Shown here piece after piece: positions 49,463 through 61,240 of a DNA stretch of 64,000 nucleotides (position 1 is its first letter; each line of letters begins with the position of its first letter). Made by a program: the position numbers and the translations under genes. This DNA comes from Montifringilla adamsi (lineage: Eukaryota; Chordata; Aves; Passeriformes; Passeridae): positions 6,381,677-6,445,676 of the forward strand of contig JAGGNK010008670.1 in the NCBI GenBank assembly GCA_017590115.1. The letters are read 5' to 3'. The notes under the pieces were generated by a model. It did no database searches and was not told the origin of the DNA. It saw only the letters and a list, made by a program, of their open reading frames with translations.

Positions 49463-52400
49463 TTTTAAAACATCCAGATCAGAATTAGCAACAAAAGTAT
49501 TTGCCTTTTATCCCCCCTTTACTTTTGCATTTTCCATTACACAAGTAGGAAGCAATACTGTACTATAACAAGCAGCCAGAGCTAAGCTGAAACACCTCTC
49601 CTGCTATAATCCCTCTTTCAGTTGTTCATTTCCTTTTCTCATGACATTCTCAAGAGGATTATTAATAATAACTGGGGACAGAGATCTTTTCCGTCTCTAA
49701 CTTCGTAATGGGTAAGTTTTCCCTGGAACATATTACTGAAAATTTTTTTTCCAGACATCCCCCTGCCATGCCCCACTCCTCAGGAGCAGTGGTATTTCCA
49801 GAAATTAAGTTAGCTCCACTAACTGCATTATACCTTCCACTCTTGACAAACCACCCTCCATTGCCTTAATGTTCCCATTATGTTTGATACATTGCATCAC
49901 TGTTCATTTACTATGGCATTTTAACTTAGGTTTAGATTATATATCACTGGTGGAGCACTCTGGGATAAAGGGCAATGAACGTTTTAATTGCCTGATAAAT
50001 GATTAAGGACACTCCTTTAATTGGGTAACGTGGTGTTTACATCTTTGAAGCAAACACTTATGGAATCTGTATGGGTGCAGATTTGTTTAAACACAGCCAG
50101 CAGCCTCTAGCTCCCCTTGAGAATAATAGTTTTATCAGGCTATTAAAATAAACACCACACAGGATAGTTTGTACCAGATGCCAGGGGAGATCAGCAGCTG
50201 GAACAAAGAGATGAGGTTCCAACAAAGTCAAAGGAGGTGCATTGACTTACATCAGCCAAGGGACTGCTCTTCCACAGCCAATGGATCTCGCTCAAAGCGA
50301 GGCAAAATAGCAAAAACCTACATTTCCCACTGCTTTAGCTAACCTAGTTCATTTGAACTGAAATGGGTCACAGTGTACCCACACAAGGAGTTCAGCAGCA
50401 AACCTGACTTCAGAGGGAGCCCAGGGAAAATGCAGCTGGGGAGAGAAAGTGCATATTGTGCTAAACAGAGCCTGCTGTGGCAGAAACCTGAGCTTCTGGC
50501 TGCTTCTGCATGCAGGTCAAAAGTAAAACATCCCCTGGAAGGACACAGCCTAAGCAGCCCCTTCCAGCCCATAGAGAAAAGATGGGACAATACAGCTGGG
50601 AGGAAGCACAATGCTGCTTGGAACTTCTCTGTCCCCAGGTTTTTCTTCTGTCTGTTCATCTCTGTACATTGAAACTGGGATTTCTTCAAGTTTTGCCGCA
50701 TCTCTGCTTTCCTGAGCTGTGTGAATGTAAAAGTATTTGTTGCATTCTTTCCAGACAGATGCTATGCTTCTTGCTTATTAAAATAGAGAGAAGGGAGCAG
50801 ATTGTCTAGGATGAAGCTTTATGCTTCTTAGAAGTGTTGCAGAAACAGGCTTTTTAGGAGAAGTTAACATTTCAAAGGTGTTGGATATCTATTTGTTATC
50901 AGCTTTTGGCAACACAGAGGGCCTGAGCTCAGTCCCTGCATACAAAATAACACTGTAATGAATTGTACTTTATCTCCCTCTGACTTGACCCCTGCAAGTC
51001 AAGTTCTGCACAGGTTTAAGGTAAAGAGGTTCCAAGCCTGCAGGGGACAAAGCCACTTTTATTTCAGTGACTTTGCAGTGGCTCCACTTACAGCTGGCTT
51101 TGGAGCAGTGTCCCTGTGATTCAGGGCAGTCCATGCTGGGCTAAGTGGCAAACAGTGCACAGATCCTGTGAGGGGAGGGTGAAGACAGAGGAAACAAACC
51201 CATAGCATTGCCTGTTTTAGCAATTTGGGTACAATATCCACTGCTTTCATTAAAGGGGCTTGGCACTGGCAGACAGTCACAGCAAGGGCAGGTGTGCCTG
51301 CACCCATGTGAGATGAGCAGAAGACAGGCAGCACCACCACCCTGCAGATGTAATGGGGAGCCTCTGCTGGAGTCCTGTGTGCACTTTGGGACCTCCTTCT
51401 CTCCCTGAAAATGTTTTCACCAGAATTGCAGAGCACTGGGGCACCTGCCTTTCACTTTAGCTAAGGCTTCACTTTCATTCCTCTACGGCCAGAGGACAAC
51501 AAAGCACTTTGATAAGAAAGTACATGAACACACATATACCTTTACATGCACAACTTATGTACCTAGACACACCACTTTGCCTAGAAAAGATGACACTTCA
51601 CTCTACCTGTCAAGAGGTCACTGTGTTTTGTTGGGGTAGGGACCCACCTTATGTCATGCCACACAACCCTGTCTCACAGCTGGATTTGACCCCTACTTCC
51701 CACAGCACTTGAGTAAAAACACAGTTCGGCCTTACAGATAAAACAGCCCTCTGTCCTTTCAAGGGCTGCTGCGGAAAATGCAGTCACAAACCCACTGCTC
51801 ACTGATGGTGAATCTCAAAAACAAATCCAAATAAAGTGAAATCCCAGTTGTTGCCTCCTTGCAAAAGCTGAGGTTGAAGTAGTGCATCCAGAAAAACATC
51901 TGATTCAATGCTCAGATCTTAAGAAAATCAATCCCTGTGAACATGCACCCAAACAAAAACAAGTGTAGATGGAGAAATTCCTCAGGTTAATGTTTCCAAA
52001 CAGATCAATGCACAAATGCCTGTGGATTGATTTCCTGGAGCCTCAACCCCACATTAGCTCTTCAGGACAATCCTAATCAGCCATGGATCTATGAAAACAG
52101 GATTGAGGCTATTACAGTTTCCTCTCCCACCTTCTCCAATTCTTCTTCTTTTTTCTTTCTGCCAGACTCTGGCTGCTTGGGCACCAGCTCCAGAAGAAGC
52201 CAGAGCAGCCCTCCCTGCTCCCTCTCATCCTGTCCTCCCCTGGAGGACACCAGGACAGTGGCAGGGACCAGCCCTGCAATGTGCACCCAAAAATCTCTCC
52301 CACACAGCTAAACGGCTCCAGACCCTTCAGCGGAGTCCTTTGAAGGATCATATTTCAGCAGTAAAATTGAGAACAAGGGGGGACACAACCTCAGGCAGCC

Positions 52401-52775
52401 ATGGTGAGATGGCAAGCACCAGAGCGCCGGGGCTCTGCTTCCTTGGCAGCAGAGCAGCTTTGGCAGGAAGGGCAGCGCTGCTGTGCCCTGGAACATCCAG
52501 CTCTGCTGCAGCTCCCAGCAGGGATTCCCCAGGGCAAACCCCTCCTGTGGGCGGCCCAGCTGGGCTCTCTGCCAGCTCTGGGTCCAGGGTGGGCACTGGC
52601 AGAAGCAGCACCCATTTCTGGAGATCAGCATTTCCACTGGCTGAGCATCCAATATCCCTTGTGGAAATGGACAGATAATGGAGTTTCCAGTCTGGTGAAC
52701 AACATAGGTCAGAGAGGAAAAATTCAGTTGCAGTAGATCCAAAAAGGATGTTTTCCATGTAATTAATAAAATCCC
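49463..52775. other. Unannotated interval
   Basis: No gene or recognised repeat. AT-rich, motif-bearing stretch at about 49.85-50.15 kb (taattgcctgataaatgatt). GC-richer patch at 52.17-52.65 kb with many overlapping frames, including one of 195 codons, none with a recognisable domain. Confidence 0.45.
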
Positions 52776-52957
52776 CATTTCATTTCAAGTCTGCTTTAAA
52801 AATTTTAAAATACAGGGTGCTGTTTGGGGTTTTTTTGGTTTTTTTTTTTTGTTTGGTTACATTTCATTTCAAGTCTGCTTTAAATATTTTAAAATACAGG
52901 GTGTTGTTTGGGATTTTTTTGGTGTTTTTTTTTTGTTTGGGTTTTTTTTTTTTTTTA
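52776..52957. repeat. Two-copy tandem duplication (84-bp period) ending in T-tracts
   Basis: Copy 1 (52776-52859) and copy 2 (52860 to about 52943) both run catttcatttcaagtctgct, a decayed ttaaa..tttt block, aaaatacagggtg, tgtttgggg and then long T-runs broken by GG and G. Differences between the copies are few single substitutions. Copy 2 is followed by a further T-run to 52957. A local duplication of an 84-bp unit is the simplest reading. Confidence 0.88.
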
Positions 52958-54089
52958 ACTAAGGGACATTTTAAAACTAGAAAGCTATTTCAAAACAGAG
53001 TCCAAGAGTTTAATTGAAATTATTGAAACAGTATCTTGTGAGCTTTAAATAAGAGAAAGAAACAGTTTTGGAAGTTCTGAACCAAAAAATTCTGCAACCG
53101 AAAACATCACTCTGACTTAGTACATTGTTGTGAAAAGTCCGAGCAACACTGAAAAATTCCACTTAAAAAATTCCACTTGGAGAGAGTTAGTGACAGCTTC
53201 TGCAGCCTGTTGCCCATTCTTTCCCTCTCTGCACGTCTTTACAATGAAAACACATCTAGAAGGGTCAGGAGCAGAAGTGTGTCATCTACACTATCTGCAG
53301 GGATTAGAAAACTGGTATGAATTATCCCTTTCATTAATTACTTGATCCTACCTAATCCCCAGTAGATGATGTTGACCTCAATAGACCAAATCTGGGTTTC
53401 TTGGCCTACACAACCCCTTTACAGTGCTTCCTAGCTCCCATTGCAGAGATACTTTCCAGCTGTGCTACCTCCTGCCTTGCTTTCTCTTGCTCACAAGGTC
53501 CATGGCACATCCACTGTGAGTCCTGCCAGCTGCTCTGGGCAAACCCCAGCCCTTCTGCACCCCTCAGTGGACTGTGTCTGTGTGCCACCCTGCCCCAAGA
53601 TGTTATAAATCCTCCAGAAAGGAGAAGGAAATGTCTGAGGTGTGTGTCACTCTGAAAATTCGGGGAGATTTACATGCTGCTGCATGCAAAACCGCAGAGA
53701 GCTGTGGGCTGCTGGACATCCCAGGCCAAACCAACACCCAAAGAAGAGCCCAAAACTGCAGCATGAAGGAGGCAGCACTGGCACCAAGCCAGTTCTAAGG
53801 GATACCAGTTCTGTGACGTACGCAAATTGATTTTTAAGCTTAGTGGCTACTTATCTCCAACAGCAAAATTACATTCAATTAGGCTTGCTAAATAATTCAT
53901 GGCAATGCATTTGATGTGGCAGGAAGTTCCAGCAGTGAATCACCAGTGTTTCACATCACCGTGCTGACAGTAACTTGGGCTGTTTCTTACACAGAGGCAT
54001 CTTTCATTGTTTCTTTCATTGTTTCCACCATCCACACGCAGATTCTTTGGGGCTGGAAGCCTCACTGTCTCCTCACACCTAGGGCGGCG
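52958..54089. other. Unannotated interval
   Basis: No gene or recognised repeat. Confidence 0.45.
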
Positions 54090-54696
54090 TTTGAAGGGAT
54101 GAAAGGCATCTGCAGCCCTGAGGAGAAGGGCTTGGGAGTGTTGCTTGACAAGGAGTTCCACAGGACCTGGCAATGATTCTCCCCCTCTATTCTGCTCCCC
54201 TGAGACCCCACCTGCAGTGCTGCACCCAGCCCTGGGGTCCTCAACATGACAAGGACCTGTTGGAGTGAGCCCAAGGAGATGCTCAGAGGCTGGAGCACCT
54301 CTGCTATGGAGACAGCTGAGAGAGTTGGGGTTGTTCAGCCTGGAGAAGAGAAGGCTCTGGGGACACCTCAGAGCTCCTTCCAGCACCTAAAGGGGGACTA
54401 CAAGGGAGCACGAGGACTTCTGGCAAGGGAATGGAGACATGGAACAGGGAGGAATGGTGTTAAAATGAAAGAGAACAGGTTTAGAATGGATATTGGGAGA
54501 AATTCTTGACCCTGAGGGAGGTGAGGCCCTGGCACAGGTTGCCCAGAGAAGCTGTGGATGCCTCATCCCTGGAAGTGTACAAGGCCAGGTTGGATGTAGC
54601 TCTGAGCAACCTGGGCTACTGGGAGGTGTCCCTACCCATGGCAGGGGTTGGATCTTTAAAGTTCCTACCAACCCAAAATATTCTACGACTCTATGA
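54090..54696 (+). mobile_element. CR1 LINE, 5'-truncated copy with intact 3' terminus
   Basis: This is the best-preserved repeat of the window. It starts in the 3' part of ORF2 (gcagccctgaggagaagggc, ttgggagtgttgcttgacaa). It continues through the conserved block gagagttggggttgttcagc, ctggagaagagaaggctctg and the 3' UTR (gcacaggttgcccagagaag, ctactgggaggtgtccctac). It ends with attctacg actctatga at 54680-54696, the octamer-type CR1 tail. Near 54170, after cacaggacctggcaatg, the sequence jumps to attctccccctctattctgc, skipping roughly 80-100 bases present in typical copies, so there is an internal deletion. No poly(A) tail and no coding capacity. It is younger than the CR1 copies at 0.2-1.5 and 10.1-11.2 kb. 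Confidence 0.93.
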
Positions 54697-56441
54697 AAAA
54701 TAATTGTTTCTATTATGGTTTTTAGCTTAAAGCAATTTAACCATACATGGAACCAGTCTTTACTGCTGGATTTTTCTCCAACAATGAAGCTCTGCAAATT
54801 TTTTGTAATGAAGTGATGCAGAACCACTGTTTAGTCATGCAAATGAAATGAGAATTAACTGTAAAGCATTCTGAGGACCATGAACTTTTTGCCAGAATTC
54901 ATAGCAAAAGATTTTTATTGTCAATCAAAAGGCACAAACACTTCAGAACTGTCCTTTGTGTGTGTGCATTGTTGGGAGAAGGGCAAACAAGACAGAGTAA
55001 ACATTTTCTGCAATCTGCAGGATACACAGGGCAACAAATAGTGCTGGAAGGATGAAAAGAGTTTTCTGAGAAACCTATGAACAGATACGTAGAATTACTA
55101 TTGCAAGCTGAGAGGGAAGGAAATTTTCCATTCATCACTGAGGCACCCCAACCTTTACCAAATCCATTCTTTTGCTATCTCCTTCACAACACCAGAGCAG
55201 ACTTTCAAAGAAGACGATTTCAGCAAGCAAGCTACAAAGATTCACTCTGTTCTGCTTTGCAGTCTGAATTATGTTTTCTCTTGATGGTTAGAAAAACTGT
55301 TTTTCTCCCAGGGCAAACCCATTATCACTCCACTGAAGCCTGGGTAAGCAATCCCAGGCTTGGCCCAAGACAGCCAAAACTTAGCTGGCTCCTGGTCTCA
55401 GTAACTGTCTGCTTTGGCATTTGAAATCCTTCTCACTACCTGCTTTTTTAAAGACTTGTATTAATACACAGGGAACTAGAAACATGGGCTGGAGCATGTT
55501 GGATTAGAAACTAAGAACTGCAACTGTGCCTCCTGTTAGCTGGATGGTTTTGTTTATTTGTGCCATCGTGTTTTACACCCTCCCCTGCATAGGAGTGTAA
55601 TTAAAGTCACCTGGAAACACGAGCAGCAGCAAAGCCACTGGCTCCAGTCCTGCATGGCAGTATATTCCTCTAACTTGGTTTTACACCGTCTCTCAAATGC
55701 AGCCTGGCTCCATGTCTGTTCCCAAAGAATTCCATCAATATGTGGTACCCCCTCCTCAGCTACCCTTTTTGTCTGGAAATACCGGGAGCTGGGGCCAGCA
55801 GTGCCAGCCTCCAGCTCAGGGCACCCACAGCACTGCCACGTCAGACTTTCAGGGCACCACACACACACAGAGGTTTAAACACCCAGCAGAGGCAGGGAGG
55901 GGGAGATCCACTCCACACTGCACGTGCAGCACTTCCCTCTTTGAACTGAAGCATTTTGTAAACAGTTTAGCAGGATGTATATAAAATTTGAGCTCTCTAT
56001 TACCCTAATCTTAGAGATTACTGCAGACTCTCACACTGCTGAGGATCAAAGATGAATAGCCATTTTAACCTGTGCTTCCACCGTAGTTTTTACAACGTGA
56101 GATATAATGACCAGGTACTCAGCTGGTATAAACTGCTGCAACTTTATTTTCTCTGCTAGCAGTAACAGCCAGTTCACATCATCCAAGGACTTCTTGCAAG
56201 GTTAGTATTAGACAAAGCTGGTGCAGGCCTCACTAAATTCTCTAGCATTTATCTTTTTTTTTGTTGTTTTTGTTGAGATCTCCACTGATGCAAAACAATT
56301 CAGTAAGATATTGTCTCTGCTGCAAACACTTGAGCTTGTTGACATGTAAGATCAGCAATAGATACTTTAAAAGACGAAATATAAAAAACCCTTCCACCAT
56401 TTCCAGAGTGAAGCTGGCACAGTGGGACTAAGACCCAGTGG
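54697..56441. other. Unannotated interval
   Basis: No gene or recognised repeat. A short CA run (caccacacacacacag) lies near 55858. Confidence 0.45.
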
Positions 56442-56641
56442 TCCTGCACAGCATGTGGCAAGGAAGGAGCACAAGCACTGGTCCCAGGTACAGGCAGTTT
56501 CCAAATTCCAAATTCCTGCTTGTCCCCACAGCCACAGCTTCAACATCCTGCACAGCACGTGGCAAGGAAGGAGCACGAGCACTGGTCCCAGGTACAGGCT
56601 GTTTCCAAATTCCTGCTTGTCCCCACAGCCACAGCTTCAAC
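56442..56641. repeat. Two-copy tandem duplication (about 100-bp unit)
   Basis: tcctgcacagcatgtggcaa at 56442 recurs as tcctgcacagcacgtggcaa at 56546, and the whole unit repeats through gtccccacagccacagcttc. Copy 1 is 104 bases and copy 2 about 96. Copy 1 has an extra short repeat (ccaaattccaaattcc against ccaaattcc), and at least three substitutions separate the copies (cat/cac, caa/cga, cag/ctg). The duplication explains the parallel open frames seen on both strands here. Confidence 0.95.
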
Positions 56642-59579
56642 CCAGCCAGGGAAACAAGGTCATTGTCATCATGATAGTGAGCAAACATTGAAGCTGTGGA
56701 CTCACAGCCTCAGGCTGTGGGTGTCTCCATGAGACAAACAGTGATGCTCAAGAAATGCCCAACTGGTTGGGGGCGGCTCCACAAGCAGCAGCATCCTCTA
56801 TAATGAATGAACCAGTTGTACTCTGCACAAAAGCCCCGCAGAACCTGGTTTATCTCCTGGTCTCCAGTTCAGCCTAGAGCTATAACTGTCTGTGAAAGCC
56901 AGGGAGGAATCCAGCTCAAAAAGTTTTGAAAGGGAAAGCTGTAAAACAAACATGGTGCTCTGAGAACCAAGTGTTACCTGGATCTCTGGTGATGGAGCCA
57001 GGTGTCTGCAGTGGGGCTCACGCCCTGCACTGAGAGCAGGCAGCACACATCATGGAAGACTGAACATCTGAGGTTAAAAGATGCATTGCAGGAGGAACAC
57101 ATGCATTATAAAAGAGTTGGTGAATTAGTCAGAGACTGGCAAAAGACCGGAAAGGCTGGAGAACACTTGAGCATGATGCCAAAAATCCACCAGCCACTGA
57201 ATGGCTCTGCTGTTTTGTGAGCTAAATGGCTATTCACACCATCAGGACCAAGAGTGACAGCACTAACAAGATTCATCACACAGCATCTACTCTGGACTCA
57301 GTGAAGAACTGCCCCAATAAAAACCTGCCAGCTCTGCTGATGTATATTATTTTTATTAGAACAGCCTCTCTGATAACCACATTCATTAGGAATTTTAGCA
57401 ATTCATTTCTTTGTGAAAACTTCTGTGTATGAATTCAGCACAGACAGATGTGAATGGGAGCTTTGGAAAGACAGCATTATACTGATTCAGAGCTATATTT
57501 GTCAGTGGGTGTAGCAAAGAGAAAGGTTTAAAGTAGTTATTTTTCTGCAAAACACATTTGTGAGTGAAATGGTAAATTACTGAAAAGCCTGGGCTACCAC
57601 CTGAATTTGTATTTAGCCTCCCACTTAATTCTAAAGTCAGATGCAACATGGGGACACTGAGGGTGTCACCTCAGGGTGCAGTAATTAGTATTCTTCACTT
57701 TTCATTTTTCTTGACCAAGATCTGCACATATTCCAAATTAGACACAAAACCAAAAGCAAGGAATTTTCCTGATGGCAACTCAGTGAAGTAGGATGGAGCA
57801 GGAGCCAACATCCCTCCCTCTGAGCTTTCCCACCAAAGCTGTAGGGTCAGGAGACAGCAGGCCTGGCTGTGACAGTGAGTGCCATTTCCCTGCCAAGACC
57901 TGGTGAGCAAGGGTGGGGAGCTGCAATAATTGTCACCTCCCATTTTCTTTCCAATGTGACAGTGCAGAGGCACAAAAGGAGCAGTTTTCCCCAGCTGTCC
58001 TAGTGGGGCAAAGCAGCCAAACACAGTCCCTGGTACATCCCCTGTGCATAGACACCTCAGAATGCCTCCCCATTCCCATTCCACAGCCTGTCCAGGACCT
58101 GGCTTTGTGATTCCTGCTTTGCACAAGCACTGGGTGAGCTCCAGCCTGCAGCAAAGCAGGGCTGGAAAAGAAGCAGCAAAGAAGTGACTCTTGCTGGGGT
58201 GCAGGACTTCCCAGCTGCATCTGTCCCAGTCAGCAAAGCTGCTTCTCCAGCTCAGACACGCATGGTGCACAAAGCAAGGTGTCAGAGATGACCACGGGGA
58301 CAAGGTGACACATCTCTAATGCACCCCTCCACACCACAGGCTGCTCCATGCCCAGGCTGCCCTTAGACAAGGGTCTTTTGGGAGCTTTTGGGAATGCCAT
58401 TCCAAGCATGCAGAGTGAAGCAGAAGTTTCCACATCTGCTCATTCAGCAGCCTAAACCCAGCAAAAATTTAGAGTCCATGCACTGTTTCACTGTTATCCC
58501 CTTGTGCCACAAGATGAAGCTTTTAGCAGCAAGGTCACACAAACTCCCAAGTTTGCCATGAAACATCATCCCACTCCCACAACAGCCTGACAGGGCTCTC
58601 AGGAAATGAAGCAGCATCTCTTGTTTAAGTCTCTGTGCGTTTATGAATTTCTCAGCTCTCTGTATACACAGAAGATCACATTATACTTTAAAGGGTCAGG
58701 AATAGGAAATGCAACAGCCTTTGGCTTCTTTTCATCCTCACAGCAGAGACATTCACTGTGGTGGTGAGGGCCTAAAATCTACCTAGTCCTGCTGCTGAAC
58801 TAGGAATATCATTAAATGTAGAGGCATACACTATGTTTGCAAGCCATGAGCCATCAGTCTGACCGTTTCCCAGTCTCTATCAAAAGCAACAGGTTGACAC
58901 CCAACCCCTCCTTTTCCCTGGACAGGGTTGAGGAGATGAACATGAATGAAACAACAGCAAGGTATGCTGGAAAATCAACATTTCAGGCCAGTAAATCCAT
59001 CCTCTTTAACCTGCGAAGAAATGGGTTTAACCTTGTAATGGTATTAACACAAATCTCACAGTATAGGCAAACAGCAACTTAATTTTAGTGAAATATTTTT
59101 TAGTGAAACTAGATGGCCAGTCTTGCTAAGTGATATATCTTATCGTCCAGAGGGACAAAGACCAGCAAAACCTGCAATATGTTGTTATTGCAACAGGCAG
59201 GTGAGGAAAATCACCACACAGACCCAAGAGCCCATCCCATGCAAGGGGACACAAATGATGTCAGAGGTAGCAAGTGCCACAGTGCATTTAACCAAAACTC
59301 TGCTGGAACAGCAGGAATAAGGGCTGACAGACATGCTCTCCTAACAAAAAGTTCATCATGGCCTCTGTGGAAATGAGGTGCCCTTCCCTGCAGCAGCTGG
59401 CAAATGTGAAGAGACAAGGGGAGCAGACAGAGCAGAATTCTGATTACACGGTGCTGGGCTGGACAGGGGTGCTACATCCAACTTCACTCTAACACTTCAA
59501 AGTCCTTCAGAGGCATTTTTAAACAAAAGACTAAAATGCAAATCTCAGCTCTTGCCAGCTAGAGAAGAATTTTCCACAG
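56642..59579. other. Unannotated interval
   Basis: No gene or recognised repeat in about 2.9 kb. The longest frame, 202 codons on the - strand at 57695-58303, is rich in Cys and Trp but has no recognisable domain and is taken as chance. Confidence 0.45.
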
Positions 59580-59770
59580 CAGCCTCTGAGACATTAGGCA
59601 TGTTATTATTAACGTTGTGAGAGAAGTGGACATTAATTAATGCTGAATTGCAAAGAAATTCCAGTAGTATCACATATTTCACTCCTGCTGCTGCAGCAAT
59701 GAACTCATTATGAATAAAGAAATTAAAAACATATATCAGAAGGCACAATTAATGGTCTTCCCCTTATTAT
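59580..59770. promoter_or_regulatory. Candidate conserved non-coding element
   Basis: AT-rich block with tgttattattaacgttgtga, gacattaattaatgctgaat and ggcacaattaatggtcttcc. ATTAAT cores occur at least three times, as do TTATTAT cores, in 180 bases. No repeat or open frame explains it. Inferred by composition. Confidence 0.3.
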
Positions 59771-59905
59771 TAACTGTGAGCAACTTATACCACCAGACTA
59801 GAATAAACGAGGAACATATCTCAGCTTTTGTTACAGGATAAGATCACAGCCCAAGGCACATCCTTTGCTGAGAGCAAAGTGTTTATCAAGTGACTCCAAA
59901 GATAC
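59771..59905. other. Short unannotated interval
   Basis: Nothing recognised. Confidence 0.5.
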
Positions 59906-59991
59906 TCACTGTGACCTTGAGCCAAACACTTTGTATCTGCCAACCAGCAGGTTTTCTGTCTACAAAACAGTAACAGCAGCTCTTACCTCCT
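59906..59991 (+). mobile_element. MIR-like SINE relic
   Basis: cactgtgaccttgagccaaa, cactttgtatctgccaacca and ttttctgtctacaaaacagt, followed by cagctcttacctcc, follow the MIR 3' order (TGTGACCTTGGGCAAGTCACTT, CTCTGTGCCTCAGTTT, CTCATCTGTAAAATGG, ACCTACCTC). Heavily diverged; the ends are approximate. Confidence 0.5.
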
Positions 59992-60779
59992 GCAAATTCA
60001 AAGTTTAGGGTGCGAGGTCCTCTTTTCTTCTCTGTCCTTGCACAGTGGATTCTAGAACAGTTGTGAAGACCCTTAAGACTCCTTCAGCCACAGCAAGGGG
60101 ACAGTGAAATTACAGCTCAAGGTCACCTGGGAGGTATTTAGGAGCAGCCCTGCTGGAAGAGGAGCTGGGGTAACCAGAAATACCTGGATAGGGTGGCTGG
60201 CAGCACTGAGAAGCCCAGCAATGGGTGGTTACAGTCAATCAGGGGAAAATTGGGCTCCAAGAGTCAGAGGTGAGCCAAGACCAGCTGAAGTGGGTGAAGC
60301 AGATCCAGCAGGATAGGGTCAGCAGATCAAAACTCTACTGCCAGGAGGAGAGGTGACACTTTTCTTGTGAAGGTGTAGGATTGCACATCATCCCTAGAGA
60401 GGAGCACCAAAGCCACAGCTGCAGAAAGTCACTGGTGCTCCAAGGACACCCGAGAGCAGCCCAGGTCCACAGCAGCCCTGCCCAGGGACACCAGCTCTGC
60501 TCCTCAGCGTTTGCCCATTCCCAAGACATCTGTCACCTTGCACATTAACCCAGGCTGGCATTCAGCCAGGCACAGCTGCAGTGAACCTTCCCTGCAAGTT
60601 CCCATGCCAGACACTTATTTCAGTACTTCTTGCTTTCATATCTCTACTATTTTTACTATTTCCATCAGTCTTTTTGGCTTGAACTGGACAGTTTGCCTTC
60701 ACATTATTTCCATCATTGCTCTGCCCATATCCAATATGTGTGTCAGTGACAGCAAAATCCCATGAAGCTTAACTAAATC
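59992..60779. other. Unannotated interval
   Basis: No gene or recognised repeat. Confidence 0.5.
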
Positions 60780-61240
60780 CATGTTTTCTGCTAAATAATA
60801 GCAGCGTGTCCCCCTGTTCAAAGAAAATTATGAGAGATTTATTAATGTAGCATCAAATGAATTTCTGTTTTATGTAATTATGCATTGAATTTAAAAAGAG
60901 ATGTCATGCAGGCAATCTTTAGAGTCATAATAGACAATCTGTAAGAAAGAACAAAGGAAAATAATGTTAATAAAACATTATGCCCTAAGCAAGAAATAGG
61001 CTTCATATATCAAACATGAGTAAAGATAGTTATTTGATGTAAAATGGAGGTATGACCTTGCTGCAGAAGTGTTCATTACCTAACACTGCAACAAGCAAAT
61101 TAATGGATTTTGGAATGGTACAAATAGCAGTAATAATAATAGTCATTTTGGTTTCTGGCATTTGCTTGCTGACAGCCAGATTTAGCAGCAAGTGGTTTGT
61201 GTAATTTTTATTTTTTTATGAAAGGGATTGCAAATAGAAT
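60780..61240. promoter_or_regulatory. Candidate conserved non-coding element, long AT-rich block
   Basis: About 460 bases with a high density of developmental-factor-type cores: gagatttattaatgtagcat, tgtaattatgcattgaattt, aaataatgttaataaaacat, gcaaattaatggattttgga and gcagtaataataatagtcat. It has no repeat signature, and open frames are short. Among the AT-rich blocks here this is the longest continuous one. Inferred by composition; not proven conserved. Confidence 0.35.

Noticed and set aside
52091..52678. 195-codon open frame on the + strand
   Set aside because: It lies in a GC-richer, stop-poor patch where several frames on both strands are open at once; composition explains it.
57695..58303. 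202-codon open frame on the - strand
   Set aside because: No recognisable domain and no splice or promoter context. It overlaps other frames of similar quality, and frames of this length are expected occasionally by chance in 64 kb on two strands.
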